Shown in pieces: positions 34,234 through 43,914 of a DNA stretch of 64,000 nt; the first letter of the stretch is position 1; every line of letters begins with the position of its first letter. The notes beneath the pieces are model-generated. The model did not search any database, was not told the origin of the DNA, and saw nothing but the letters and a program-made list of their open reading frames with translations. Where the stretch lies: NCBI GenBank assembly GCA_013823945.1, contig PNMZ01000001.1, forward strand, positions 372,001 through 436,000. The letters are read 5' to 3'. The position numbers and the translations under genes are program-made. The DNA comes from a bacterium. GTDB lineage: Bacteria; Armatimonadota; Fimbriimonadia; Fimbriimonadales; Fimbriimonadaceae.

Positions 34234-36410
34234 CAAACTGCTCCAATACCAATTATTTCGTTCACCGCACTCTGAGTCTGCACAAGGTCATAGAACTTGC
34301 CTTTCTTTTCCATCAACTCCTCGTGCGTTCCCTCTTCAACCACCTTCCCCCGATCCATAACAAACAGTCGATCTGCATTCCGCAACGTCGAAAGTCGGTG
34401 GGCGATGGCGAACGTTGTGCGGCCTTTGACCAAGTTCAAAATTGCTTCCTGAATCTTACGCTCCGTTTCCACGTCCACGCTCGATGTTGCCTCGTCCAGA
34501 ATCAAAATCTTTGGATCATGCAAAATCGCCCGAGCAATTGAGATGCGTTGCTTTTGCCCGCCACTGAGCTTCGCGCCCCGCTCACCAACCACCGTGTCAT
34601 AACCATCCGATTTATCCAGAATAAAATCGTGGGCATTCGCTGCCCGGGCCGCCGCAACGACTTCCTCAAATGTCGCATCAGGATTCCCGTACTTAATATT
34701 CTCCGCTATCGTCCCTGCAAACAAGAACGGCTCCTGCAAAACAATCCCAATCTGATTCCGATAGCTCCGCAAGTCAAGATCGCGATAGTCAACCCCGTCA
34801 ATCATAATCTGACCCTGATCAGGCTCATAAAACCGACTGACCAGATTAATCGTCGTTGATTTCCCTGCCCCCGAATGACCAACTAGACCGATCATCTCTC
34901 CAGGCTTCACATCAAAACTAACCCCGTTGATGACTGGATTAGACTTGTCGTACCCAAACCGCACATCCCGGAACTCCACTCGACCCTCAATCTTCTTTTC
35001 AATCGCTCCAACCCCCGTCGGTTCCGATGTCATATCCAGAATCTCAAAAATTCGCTCTGCTCCCGCCATCGCCCGGCTAAACCAGTTATTCACACTCGCA
35101 AACCACTGCAACGGACCATAAACCATCCCCAGGTACATCTGCACTCGGTAAAAATCACCTAGTGAAAGCTGATTATTCAGCATCATCGTCCCCCCAATCG
35201 CCCAGTGAATAACCGTCCCCAAAGTCACACAAAGCGTCATCACACCAAAAGCCGTATGCCACGTCTGATCCGCCCGAACGTGCGCATTTCGCAACTCTTG
35301 ACTCCGTGTCTCGAAGCGAACAAACTCGTCATCTTCCTTCGCAAAAGCCTTCACAACCCGAATCCCCATCAAGCTTTCGTTCAGGTGCATATGCACCCGG
35401 GCCATCTTCTGACTCACCCGGAAAAACAGGTTCGAAATCCTCCGCCAAACTTTCATTGAGATCAATGCAACCAGCGGAATTGGCATCAAAACCGCAATCG
35501 CCAGCATCCAATTCACACTAAAAATCATCACCGCAACCGCGAGGAGCATCATGCCATTGATAATAATAAATGGCAAGCCATCAACAAGGAAAAACCAAAC
35601 GCGATCCGTATCCTGAGTGACCCGACTCGCAATTGCTCCTACTGGCTTCTTGTCAAAGTAGGTCATCTGCAAGTGCTCAATCGCCCGGTACGTGGTCGTC
35701 CGCAAATCACTCGCCAAATGTGCCCCCAAAAACGTCATCAACCGACCATTAAGAATCTGGAAGACCGCCATCGCAACCAAAACAACCACCCACAATCCAA
35801 TGAATGGATAAAGTTGCTCTGTCGTCAAAGTCCCCTTGTTAAAGCGATCAAGTGCCTCACCCTGAATCGTCGGCGGCACCAACGCAAGCAAAGTTGAAAC
35901 TGCCGCCATCCCGAGCAGCAACACCACGCGGGATTTATACGGCCCCAAAAATCCACCCAATCGGAGCATCGTCTTGCCCCGGTTGATACAACTCGGACAC
36001 ACCCCATCCCGTTCCGGCAAGAGCTTCCCACACTTGTCACAACGGAGTTTCTCAAGCGACAACTTAATGTCCAGAGAATTCCCTTTCGCCAGCTGTTCAA
36101 TCCCCCGGGCTAATTCTCCAAATTGTTGGGCATGGGTCAAAGAATAATAAGCCACCACAAGGTCCTCGTGGGCTTTCGTGCGCAGGATGAGACGTCCACC
36201 ACTCACCAAAGAATCATTGCGAGCCGACTCCAAATCTGCAATCGGAACCGAAACAAGCGTTGCTCCCGCCCCATCCAATACTCGAACAGTATCCGCTGAA
36301 ACCTGAACAACTCGCTCGCCATAACGCCCTTCTTCCGTCAAATCAGCCGGAAGTTCAGCAAGGATTTTCTGTCCCGAAATCATGCCAGAATTAGGGTCGG
36401 CGGAGAGCAT
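34233..36410 (-). CDS. ABC transporter, fused permease-ATPase with N-terminal zinc ribbon
   Basis: A 725-residue half-transporter. Residues 1-110 form a beta-rich domain unlike ordinary exporters. A four-Cys zinc ribbon follows (C124, C127, C138, C141). Six transmembrane helices span about residues 155-450. The nucleotide-binding domain has Walker A GHSGAGKST, signature LSGGQKQRISIARAI, Walker B ILILDEATSS and the H-loop FAIAHRLSTLRNAD. It should work as a homodimeric exporter. The added N-terminal domain with a zinc ribbon is shared with the DUF1854-associated transporter group. The substrate is unknown; neighbouring NamZ hints at a cell-wall link. It starts an operon with DUF1854 and namZ. 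Confidence 0.88.
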   Translation of the reverse strand: MLSADPNSGMISGQKILAELPADLTEEGRYGERVVQVSADTVRVLDGAGATLVSVPIADLESARNDSLVSGGRLILRTKAHEDLVVAYYSLTHAQQFGELARGIEQLAKGNSLDIKLSLEKLRCDKCGKLLPERDGVCPSCINRGKTMLRLGGFLGPYKSRVVLLLGMAAVSTLLALVPPTIQGEALDRFNKGTLTTEQLYPFIGLWVVVLVAMAVFQILNGRLMTFLGAHLASDLRTTTYRAIEHLQMTYFDKKPVGAIASRVTQDTDRVWFFLVDGLPFIIINGMMLLAVAVMIFSVNWMLAIAVLMPIPLVALISMKVWRRISNLFFRVSQKMARVHMHLNESLMGIRVVKAFAKEDDEFVRFETRSQELRNAHVRADQTWHTAFGVMTLCVTLGTVIHWAIGGTMMLNNQLSLGDFYRVQMYLGMVYGPLQWFASVNNWFSRAMAGAERIFEILDMTSEPTGVGAIEKKIEGRVEFRDVRFGYDKSNPVINGVSFDVKPGEMIGLVGHSGAGKSTTINLVSRFYEPDQGQIMIDGVDYRDLDLRSYRNQIGIVLQEPFLFAGTIAENIKYGNPDATFEEVVAAARAANAHDFILDKSDGYDTVVGERGAKLSGGQKQRISIARAILHDPKILILDEATSSVDVETERKIQEAILNLVKGRTTFAIAHRLSTLRNADRLFVMDRGKVVEEGTHEELMEKKGKFYDLVQTQSAVNEIIGIGAV

Positions 36411-36503
36411 AGAATTCTAACCTACCTCCCTCAACCATAACAAAACCGCCCGTCCCGAATATCCGGGCACTTCGCCCCTGACACTTCACCATCACCGGAT
36501 TCC

Positions 36504-38390
36504 TTAGCGCATCCGCTCACTCGGCCATCCCCGATCCCCACCAACTGCTTTTTCGGGCGACCCCTCAACAAGTTCCATCAACTCACGACGAACTGCTTCT
36601 CCATCACCCACCTCACAAAGCCGCCCCAATTCCATCAACCGACCTTCCAAGTCGTCCCAACCCACCCGATCCAAAGACTTCAATCGAAGAACTTTCCCCC
36701 CATCAATCCGCTCCAAGTCTTCGCTCTCCCAACTCAATTCCTCATGAATCTTCTCGCCCGGGCGGGCCCCAATGAACTCAACCTCAATATCTTTCCCTTC
36801 CTCCAACCCATACAATTTCAACAACCCCCGGACAACATCAACAATCTTCACCGGCTCACCCATGTCGAGGATAAAAATCTCTCCCGCCCCACCATGCGAT
36901 CCCGCTTGAATCACCAACTGTGCCGCCTCTGGGATCGTCATAAAAAACCGAGTCATTCGCTCATCCGTGATCGTGACTGGCCCCCCCTTCGCGATCTGCT
37001 TTTTCAAAATCGGAATCAAACTCCCGCGGCTACCCAAAACGTTTCCAAACCGCACCGCCGCAAACTGAGTCTCTGAGCGACCAGCCATCGCCATGATAAC
37101 TATTTCTGCTGCCCTCTTCGTCGCTCCCATAACGTTGGTCGGATTCACCGCCTTATCTGTCGAAATCAAAATAAACTTCTTAACCCCTGCCGCCATTGCC
37201 GCCTGTGCAACGTTCAACGTTCCAAAAATATTGTTCCGAACTGCTTCAATCGGAACTCGTTCCATGAGCGGAACGTGCTTGTGTGCCGCCGCGTGAAAAA
37301 CGACTTCAGGGCCGTACTCCGTTATAACTCGATCCATCGTCGCCCGATCACGAACATCGCCGACCACCGGAACAACCGACCCAAATCCTCCCGAACGCAA
37401 TTCTTGCTCTGATTCAAAAATTGAGTTCTCCCCCTTGCCCAGCAACACAATCTGCTTCGGCCTCAGAGTAGCAATCTGACGTGCCAGTTCACTCCCGATA
37501 CTCCCTCCGCCGCCAGTGATCAAAATCACCCGATCTGTGATATATCCCGCCGCGGCCGACATATCGGTCTCAATCGAATCTCGACGCAACATCTCTTCGG
37601 GCGCAACTTCCCGCAATTTGGGCAAACTATGTCCTGCCTCCGCCAACTGACGCGAAATTGAGGGCATCATCCAAAGCTTCGCTCCAACCCCCTCACACAA
37701 ACCTAAAATCCGCTGCTGACCCGCCCGATCCAAGCTTGGGATGGCAAGAATGACCTCATCAATCTTCTCTTGTGGAACAATCTCCCTCAGCAAATCTATT
37801 CCCCCTAAAACTGGCTTGCCGTGAAGCAAACTCCCCACTTTCTGCGGATCATCATCAAGCAAACCAACCACCGTAACATGGGGCCTCTGTCGCTCAAATT
37901 CCGCCAAGAGCATTTCCGCTGCTGACCCCGCCCCGATCAAAAGTGCTCGCTTTCCATCCTTGACTGATTCCACCGAATCCGTCCCCAATTGAGGAACGAG
38001 CCCCCGTTGATAACGATCCCAAATCATAACCGCAGTTGCCAATAAGCCCGTAACAACCCCAAATCCCAGCGGCGCATCAAACCGGAATGCAACCCCCATC
38101 AAAGCTGCAACACCAAATACGCCCAAGGCATGAAGCCACATGAGACGCCACTCCCGAATCGCTACCGGAAATTTCCGAAGTCGGAACAGTTGCAAATAGT
38201 TCTGAAGAAGCCCCGCACAAAAAGCCGTAATTACAACCCCCGCCAGATGAACGGACCACAAAGTGCTGGGCATCTGAACAAATAGCGCACCCAATATCCC
38301 CGCCGCCAAAACCCATCCCACATCCAAAATCAGTCGTCGAACCGCTGGACGCTGCCAGTTCTTCTGGAGTAGGTTTTCGTGAGCGATCAA
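36504..38390 (-). CDS. UDP-sugar 4,6-dehydratase, CapD/PglF/FlaA1 family
   Basis: A 628-residue membrane-bound nucleotide-sugar dehydratase. Four N-terminal transmembrane helices are followed by a first Rossmann-like domain (ALLIGAGSAAEMLLAEF). The SDR dehydratase domain comes next, with ILITGGGGSIGSELARQI, VFHAAAHKHVPLMER and DKAVNPTNVMGATKR, where Met replaces the usual catalytic Tyr as in CapD/PglF. It converts UDP-GlcNAc to the 4-keto-6-deoxy intermediate used for QuiNAc, FucNAc or bacillosamine. TTG at 38390 is chosen as start because AGGAGA lies seven bases upstream and it begins just after the export gene's stop. An upstream TTG lies inside that gene. Confidence 0.87.
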   Translation of the reverse strand: MIAHENLLQKNWQRPAVRRLILDVGWVLAAGILGALFVQMPSTLWSVHLAGVVITAFCAGLLQNYLQLFRLRKFPVAIREWRLMWLHALGVFGVAALMGVAFRFDAPLGFGVVTGLLATAVMIWDRYQRGLVPQLGTDSVESVKDGKRALLIGAGSAAEMLLAEFERQRPHVTVVGLLDDDPQKVGSLLHGKPVLGGIDLLREIVPQEKIDEVILAIPSLDRAGQQRILGLCEGVGAKLWMMPSISRQLAEAGHSLPKLREVAPEEMLRRDSIETDMSAAAGYITDRVILITGGGGSIGSELARQIATLRPKQIVLLGKGENSIFESEQELRSGGFGSVVPVVGDVRDRATMDRVITEYGPEVVFHAAAHKHVPLMERVPIEAVRNNIFGTLNVAQAAMAAGVKKFILISTDKAVNPTNVMGATKRAAEIVIMAMAGRSETQFAAVRFGNVLGSRGSLIPILKKQIAKGGPVTITDERMTRFFMTIPEAAQLVIQAGSHGGAGEIFILDMGEPVKIVDVVRGLLKLYGLEEGKDIEVEFIGARPGEKIHEELSWESEDLERIDGGKVLRLKSLDRVGWDDLEGRLMELGRLCEVGDGEAVRRELMELVEGSPEKAVGGDRGWPSERMR

Positions 38391-38391
38391 A

Positions 38392-39786
38392 TTATCTCCT
38401 GAAAAGCGAATCAATCAACAGTGCACTAGACAAAAGCGAACTCACTTGACCAATCGTAAGCCCTCGCCGCTCGCCGACCAGAACGATGTCGCCCGGCATA
38501 ATCTCCGGATTCTGACTCATGTCCCCATCCTTCAAGAACGCCGCCAATTGATACTCTTTCACTTCAACTTTCCCACCCTCGCCTTGCCGTCCGACATAAA
38601 CACGCTGGGTCGTCCCTTGTGCATCCGGACCACCCGCTTCCGTCACGGCATCCGCTAGCCGATACTCACGACCAATCAACATGGGCACAGGTCGGGGTCG
38701 GGCAACATTCCCAACCACCAAGAACCGTCTTTCATTCCGTCGGACAAATATCAAATCCCCATCTTCAACCGGAAAAGCCGGAACACTAGAACCCGTTTGG
38801 AACCGCGAAAGATCAATCAGAAAACTCTCTTGACCCCGAATCACCAAAACATCCGCCAGAGATCCATCTGCGCGCACCCCCCCCGCCCGCTGGATCGCTG
38901 TGAACAAGTCCGTACCTTTCCGCAAAGTCTGCTGACCCGCCGTTCCAATTTCACCCCCAATATTCACCCGAATCCGCTCCGGAATCGATACCAAAATCGT
39001 ATCGCCAGCCTCGAGCGTAAATCGAGGCAACTTTGGATCGTCGTTGACTTCAAAAACGTTTGTTCCCCGCCGAACCTCAATCGAATACTCAATCTCGCCA
39101 AATGTCGCTTCTGTAGTCCCTCCCGCCAAAGCTAACGCCTGCAACGCATCCGTCCCCTCTAAAACCTGGAACTCACCTGGACGCAATACTCGCCCTCCTA
39201 CATAAATGCGATGTTTCACCACTTCCGCCAACGTCACGACATCATTCGGCTTCAATTTGGTTGATCCAAATTCACCCACCCCTTTCAATACTCGCTCAAG
39301 AGACTCTCGACCAACCAAATTACCGTCACGAAAAAGACGCAACTCAAACTCCTGAGAGTTGACCGGTAAGGGAACCCCCGAAACTGCCCGCCGAACATCC
39401 AATTCCGGCTCAAAAGGAATCGGACCCGGCGCAACTCCGACCAAACTGGTGACAAAGACAAATTTCGGCTTCTGTTCAACAATGACCAAGGAAACCGTCG
39501 GCGACCTGAGAATTTTGAGAAATTGATTCCGCAAAAGGATACGTGTTTCTTCGACCGTCTTCCCCGCCACAACAAGCCGACCAAAACCAACCCCGGTCAA
39601 TGATCCATCATCCAGAACAACATATTCCCCGTTGTACCGTTCATCTTCTGTCACGACCACGCGTAACTTATCCCCAACTTGAATCTTCGCCACCGGAGCT
39701 GTCTGCCCCGTCATCAATGCCACCAAAAGGAGTGCCGAAGCTCCTGCCATAACTACCAGGATACCAAAGCGAACCCGAAAGCCCAA
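38392..39786 (-). CDS. Polysaccharide export protein with SLBB repeats (Wza-like)
   Basis: A 464-residue exported protein. An N-terminal hydrophobic segment (residues 8-27) precedes a Poly_export domain (IQVGDKLRVVVTEDERYNGE, then VVLDDGSLTGVGFGRLVVAG). SLBB repeats follow, for example RIYVGGRVLRPGEFQVLEGT then ALQALALAGG, and RVNIGGEIGTAGQQTLRKGT. A third is VVGNVARPRPVPMLIGREYR. The C-terminus is hydrophobic. It would form the outer-membrane or periplasmic conduit for the glycan made by the surrounding cluster. TTG at 39786 is kept because it gives a basic n-region; the ATG at 39750 would remove it. It is divergent from the legF operon with only 48 bases between. Confidence 0.85.
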   Translation of the reverse strand: MGFRVRFGILVVMAGASALLLVALMTGQTAPVAKIQVGDKLRVVVTEDERYNGEYVVLDDGSLTGVGFGRLVVAGKTVEETRILLRNQFLKILRSPTVSLVIVEQKPKFVFVTSLVGVAPGPIPFEPELDVRRAVSGVPLPVNSQEFELRLFRDGNLVGRESLERVLKGVGEFGSTKLKPNDVVTLAEVVKHRIYVGGRVLRPGEFQVLEGTDALQALALAGGTTEATFGEIEYSIEVRRGTNVFEVNDDPKLPRFTLEAGDTILVSIPERIRVNIGGEIGTAGQQTLRKGTDLFTAIQRAGGVRADGSLADVLVIRGQESFLIDLSRFQTGSSVPAFPVEDGDLIFVRRNERRFLVVGNVARPRPVPMLIGREYRLADAVTEAGGPDAQGTTQRVYVGRQGEGGKVEVKEYQLAAFLKDGDMSQNPEIMPGDIVLVGERRGLTIGQVSSLLSSALLIDSLFRR

Positions 39787-39834
39787 CAGGATTTAGATTT
39801 CCACCCCCACGCGGTACCCTCATAACCGGAACGA

Positions 39835-40560
39835 ATGGCACAACCCCACCCTATTCTTGCCGTAATCCCTGCCCGTGGCGGGAGCAAAGGGCTACCTGGC
39901 AAAAATCTCAAAATCCTAGGTGACATCCCCCTCATCGGCCACGCCATCAAACTTGCTCAATCTATTACCGACATAGCCCAAGTCATTGTCTCGACCGATT
40001 CACCAGAAATCGCCGCCGCTGCCAACGCATTAGGTGCCGAAACTCCGTTCTTCCGCCCGCCTATCCTCGCAACTGATACCGCCCCAATGTGGCCCGTGAT
40101 TCAGCACGCACTGAGCTCCGCACGTGAGCATTACGGAGTCGATTACCAAAGCATCCTGCTCCTTGACCCTACTGCCCTTGGGCGGACACCACTTGACATC
40201 ATCTCTGCAATTCAAACTCTCACTGACGATGAATCCGCCGATGGCGTAATAAGCGTTTCGGAATACGAACACAATCCACTCTGGTACGCTGTTCATCAAC
40301 CAAATGGTTACATGCAAGACCTTTGCCCAGAAGGCAAAACTTATACTCGAAGACAAGATTTACCCCCCGTTTACCGAATCAATGGCCAATACTATTTATG
40401 GCGATCAACCTTCGTTCAATCGACCGACAATTGGCGAATTTCAGACAAGCTCATTCCCTCCCCCATGTCAAATCCAAATCTTGCCCTCATCGACACCCCT
40501 GAAGACTTCAATCGAGCCGAAGAACTGGTCTCTCTGAACCTACTCTGGAGTCCGAAATGA
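39835..40560 (+). CDS. legF: CMP-nonulosonate synthetase (LegF/NeuA-like)
   Basis: A 241-residue cytidylyltransferase of the NeuA family: IPARGGSKGLPGKNLKILG at the N-terminus binds CTP, then VIVSTDSPEIAAAA and LLLDPTALGRTP. It activates a nine-carbon nonulosonic acid as its CMP-sugar. Downstream genes point to legionaminic rather than sialic acid. It is the first gene of the plus-strand operon and overlaps the next gene by four bases (ATGA). Confidence 0.88.
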   Translation: MAQPHPILAVIPARGGSKGLPGKNLKILGDIPLIGHAIKLAQSITDIAQVIVSTDSPEIAAAANALGAETPFFRPPILATDTAPMWPVIQHALSSAREHYGVDYQSILLLDPTALGRTPLDIISAIQTLTDDESADGVISVSEYEHNPLWYAVHQPNGYMQDLCPEGKTYTRRQDLPPVYRINGQYYLWRSTFVQSTDNWRISDKLIPSPMSNPNLALIDTPEDFNRAEELVSLNLLWSPK

Positions 40561-41573
40561 ACAATAGCCGATCGTTTATCATTGCCGAAGCGGGCGTCAA
40601 CCATAACGGCTCGCTCGCAAAAGCCCTCGAACTGATTGAAGTCGCCGCCTCCGCCAAAGCCGACGCCGTCAAATTTCAAACCTTTCGTGCCGAAGACCTC
40701 GTCACAACCACCGCGCCAAAAGCTGACTACCAAAAGCGCGCTACTGGAGAAAATCAATCACAGTTCGAAATGCTAAAGTCGCTCGAACTCACGATGGCAG
40801 ATTTCCAAATGCTGTTCGACCACTGTCAAAAACATGGGATCGAATTCATGTCCACACCATTCGATGAAAAATCCGCCGACGAACTCGAAAGCATCGGAAT
40901 GACCACATTCAAAATCCCATCTGGCGAGCTCACCAACCACCCCCTGATCCGCCACATCGCCCAAAAACAAAAGCCCGTTATTCTCAGCACTGGCATGGCA
41001 ACCCTAGAAGAAGTCCACCAAGCGGTGGAAGTCATCCGCTCCGTCGGAAACACTCAGATTCAACTCCTCCACTGCGTCAGCGACTACCCAGCCGACCCTG
41101 CTACCGCCAATCTCCGAGCGATGCAAGTCATGCGCGAACGATTCCAAGTTCCGGTCGGTCTGAGCGATCACACGCTCGGAATTCATATCCCCATCGCCGC
41201 CGTTGCCATGGGTGCCAGTTGTATAGAAAAGCACTTCACGCTAGATAAATCTCTTCCCGGACCTGATCACCAAGCGTCTCTCAATCCCGAAGAACTTCAC
41301 CAAATGGTGAAACAAATCCGAGAAGTGGAAAGTGCCTTTGGTTCTGGCATCAAGCAGCCCACTGACGCCGAAAGACAAACTGCTCTAATTGCTCGTCGCT
41401 CAGTCGTTCTCGCCCAAGATCTTCCCGCTGGTCACCTCCTTTCATCCAATGACTTGCTTCTCCGCCGACCAGGAACTGGATTGCCTCCCAGGGAGCTACC
41501 ATTTCTCGTCAATAGAAAGCTCAAATCGAGCCTCCCCAAAGACCATATCCTCCAGGAATCTGATCTCCAATGA
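40557..41573 (+). CDS. legI: N-acetylneuraminate/legionaminate synthase with SAF domain
   Basis: A 338-residue NeuB-family synthase: AEAGVNHNGSLAKALELIE, MSTPFDEKSADELESIGM, KIPSGELTNHPLIRHIA, LLHCVSDYPADPATANLRAM and GLSDHTLGI. It condenses phosphoenolpyruvate with a six-carbon 2-epimerised amino sugar. The C-terminal antifreeze-like SAF domain (about residues 275-338) starts ARRSVVLAQDLPAGH. Overlaps of four bases on both sides suggest tight coupling with the CMP-synthetase and the epimerase genes. Confidence 0.92.
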   Translation: MNNSRSFIIAEAGVNHNGSLAKALELIEVAASAKADAVKFQTFRAEDLVTTTAPKADYQKRATGENQSQFEMLKSLELTMADFQMLFDHCQKHGIEFMSTPFDEKSADELESIGMTTFKIPSGELTNHPLIRHIAQKQKPVILSTGMATLEEVHQAVEVIRSVGNTQIQLLHCVSDYPADPATANLRAMQVMRERFQVPVGLSDHTLGIHIPIAAVAMGASCIEKHFTLDKSLPGPDHQASLNPEELHQMVKQIREVESAFGSGIKQPTDAERQTALIARRSVVLAQDLPAGHLLSSNDLLLRRPGTGLPPRELPFLVNRKLKSSLPKDHILQESDLQ

Positions 41574-42739
41574 GACGGAACATTGCCGCCGTCACCGTCG
41601 CCCGCAGCGACTATGGGCTCTACATTCCCATCTTTGACGAGATCATCAAACACCCCGATCTCGACCTGCAAGTCATTGCCGCCGCCGCTCATCTCAGCCC
41701 CCGATTCGGAAGCACTATCGACCAAATCCGAGCTGATGGTTATCCGATAGCGGCCACCATCGAAATGACCCAAGAGCTCGACGATCCTCACTCGGTCAAC
41801 ATCGGGACTGCAACAAGCATCCCTCTTTTCAGCAAAGCATATCAAGACCTCAATCCTGATATCCTCCTCCTCCTCGGAGACCGGTACGAAATGCATGCTG
41901 CCGGCCTTGCTTCTGTTCCTCATCTCATACCAATTGCCCACATCCACGGCGGCGAAGAAACCACCGGTGCAATCGATAACGTCTTCCGCCATTCCCTCAC
42001 AAAACTCAGCCACCTTCACTTCGCCAGCAATCAAGAACATGCCGATCGAATCATCCAAATGGGCGAAGAGCCTTCGCGCGTCTTTGTTTCAGGTGCACCG
42101 GGACTTGACCGAATCCTAAATTCCAATCCGCCCACATTGGAGGAACTCCAATCCCACCTCCCCAAAAAATTTACTCCCCCGTATATCATCGCCACGTTCC
42201 ACCCTGTCACAACGGAACCTTCAGAAGCCAAAATCCAATCCCAAAATTTCCTCCGCGCTCTCCAAAGCCAAACTCTGCCAGTTCTTCTAACCATGCCAAA
42301 TGCCGACACCGGAGGACTCGCCGTAAGGCAAGCCATCAAAGAGATTGAGCCGCATTTCCCCCACCTCATCGCTGTAGAAAATCTAGGTGCCCGCCTCTAC
42401 CTCACAGCCATGAAAAACGCCCGATACATGGCCGGAAATAGCAGCAGCGGAATCATTGAAGCCGCAAGTTTTGGACTCCCCGTGGTCAATATCGGAAATC
42501 GTCAGCAAGGGCGGGCCCAATCAGGGAACGTCATCAACTGCGGCACCGCTCAATTCGAAATTGAACAAGCTCTTCAAAAAGCCTTTGATACAAACAAGTT
42601 CACCGGGATGAATATCTACGGAGATGGCCATGCGGCCCAGAGAATTGTTAAGACTTTGGCGTCAATAGAGCTTTCGCCCGATTATATTAAGAAATCGTTC
42701 TATTCCCAAGCAATAATGAGAGGGGAACAAGACGTCTAA
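41570..42739 (+). CDS. legG: NDP-sugar 2-epimerase, hydrolysing (LegG/NeuC-like)
   Basis: A 389-residue member of the UDP-GlcNAc 2-epimerase superfamily: VTVARSDYGLYIPIFDEIIK, LLLGDRYEMHAAGLA, AHIHGGEETTGAIDNVFRHS and MAGNSSSGIIEAASFGLPVV. In sialic acid synthesis NeuC gives ManNAc; in the legionaminic route LegG releases 2,4-diacetamido-2,4,6-trideoxymannose from the nucleotide. The presence of ptmE, legB and legC next to it favours the GDP-linked legionaminic substrate. It overlaps legI by four bases; a 77-base gap follows before ptmE. Confidence 0.9.
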   Translation: MRRNIAAVTVARSDYGLYIPIFDEIIKHPDLDLQVIAAAAHLSPRFGSTIDQIRADGYPIAATIEMTQELDDPHSVNIGTATSIPLFSKAYQDLNPDILLLLGDRYEMHAAGLASVPHLIPIAHIHGGEETTGAIDNVFRHSLTKLSHLHFASNQEHADRIIQMGEEPSRVFVSGAPGLDRILNSNPPTLEELQSHLPKKFTPPYIIATFHPVTTEPSEAKIQSQNFLRALQSQTLPVLLTMPNADTGGLAVRQAIKEIEPHFPHLIAVENLGARLYLTAMKNARYMAGNSSSGIIEAASFGLPVVNIGNRQQGRAQSGNVINCGTAQFEIEQALQKAFDTNKFTGMNIYGDGHAAQRIVKTLASIELSPDYIKKSFYSQAIMRGEQDV

Positions 42740-42816
42740 CCTGTGCGACTAACAATGAGGGCAACAAAGTCGATGCCTACGCCATTGAGTCACACCACTC
42801 AAATAAGGGACACGAA

Positions 42817-43884
42817 ATGCTTCGACAAACTGAATTGGGAAAATTTATTTGCCACGAAAACCACACTCTCCGGGATGTCCTCCGGAAAATTAACGATAAT
42901 GTCGCCGGAATCGCCCTGGTCACCGACAATGATGATCGTCTCAAGCGGGCCATCACCGATGGAGATATCCGCCGCGCCATCCTTGCTGGCCATTCCATAG
43001 ATTCAACCGTCGCCGAATTTGAGCGAGATTTTCCTGGTCGCGAACCAACAGTCGCCCATCAGAGCGAATCCCCTGCACTGATGCGCCAACTCATGCTCCG
43101 CGACCACATTCGCCAGCTTCCTCTGGTTGATCACGATTTTCGAGTGGTGGACATCATTCTTCTCGACGATCTTCTCCTCAGCGAAAAACCCCCAATAAAT
43201 GCCGTAGTCATGGCTGGCGGATTCGGTACTCGGCTTCGACCGCTTACCGAAGACCTCCCAAAACCTATGCTCCCCGTGGGCGACCGGCCCCTTCTTGAGC
43301 GAATCATCGGCCAACTCAGTGTTTCCGGCATTAGCGGGGTCAGCGTGACAACCCACTATATGCCCGAAGTGATCCAAGAACACTTCGGCGACGGATCAGA
43401 TTTCGGCGTCAACATGAGCTATGTTCACGAGGAAACTCCTCTCGGAACTGCTGGTGCACTCCGCATGATTCCCCGTCCCGAAGGCCCGCTCCTGGTTATG
43501 AACGGCGACATCCTCACCGGAATTGACTTTCGGCACATGACAAACTATCACACCGAGCATCAAGCCGACCTCACTCTCGCCGTTCGCCCGTACGAAGTCT
43601 ACATTCCTTACGGCGTGGTCGAATCTGACGGTCCAATGCTCACCAACCTTGTCGAAAAGCCAACTCAAACCCATTTCGTCAACGCAGGAATCTATCTCCT
43701 CAGCCCCACCGCATTTGACTACCTAGGTTCAGAAGGCAAACTCGACATGACCCAACTCGTAGATCGCCTGCTCGAAAACGGACGCCGCGTCGCTACCTTC
43801 CCTGTCACCGAATATTGGCTCGATATCGGCCATATCGACGACTACAACCAAGCCCAACAAGACGCCGCCGAAGGCCTGGTCTGA
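42817..43884 (+). CDS. ptmE: CBS-domain nucleotidyltransferase (PtmE-like, sugar-1-phosphate guanylyltransferase)
   Basis: A 355-residue fusion. Two CBS motifs (residues 1-120, with AITDGDIRRAILAG and LPLVDHDFRVVDIIL) precede a nucleotidyltransferase domain beginning INAVVMAGGFGTRLRPLTED and continuing LPKPMLPVGDRPLLERII. This architecture is that of PtmE in the Campylobacter legionaminic pathway, which makes GDP-glucosamine from glucosamine-1-phosphate; CBS domains may give allosteric control. Related enzymes make GDP-mannoheptose or dTDP-glucose, so the substrate rests on context. Confidence 0.85.
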   Translation: MLRQTELGKFICHENHTLRDVLRKINDNVAGIALVTDNDDRLKRAITDGDIRRAILAGHSIDSTVAEFERDFPGREPTVAHQSESPALMRQLMLRDHIRQLPLVDHDFRVVDIILLDDLLLSEKPPINAVVMAGGFGTRLRPLTEDLPKPMLPVGDRPLLERIIGQLSVSGISGVSVTTHYMPEVIQEHFGDGSDFGVNMSYVHEETPLGTAGALRMIPRPEGPLLVMNGDILTGIDFRHMTNYHTEHQADLTLAVRPYEVYIPYGVVESDGPMLTNLVEKPTQTHFVNAGIYLLSPTAFDYLGSEGKLDMTQLVDRLLENGRRVATFPVTEYWLDIGHIDDYNQAQQDAAEGLV

Positions 43885-43914
43885 TTGATCTTCTTTCATG
43901 CTTAAATAACAAGC

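Noticed and set aside
33766-36410. A cyanophycin metabolism locus.
   Set aside because: Only the ABC-DUF1854 pair is present; no cyanophycin synthetase or cyanophycinase is encoded in the window.
39835-42739. Sialic acid (Neu5Ac) synthesis as the function of the NeuA-, NeuB- and NeuC-like genes.
   Set aside because: Adjacent PtmE, LegB and LegC homologues are needed for legionaminic but not sialic acid, so the latter is less likely.
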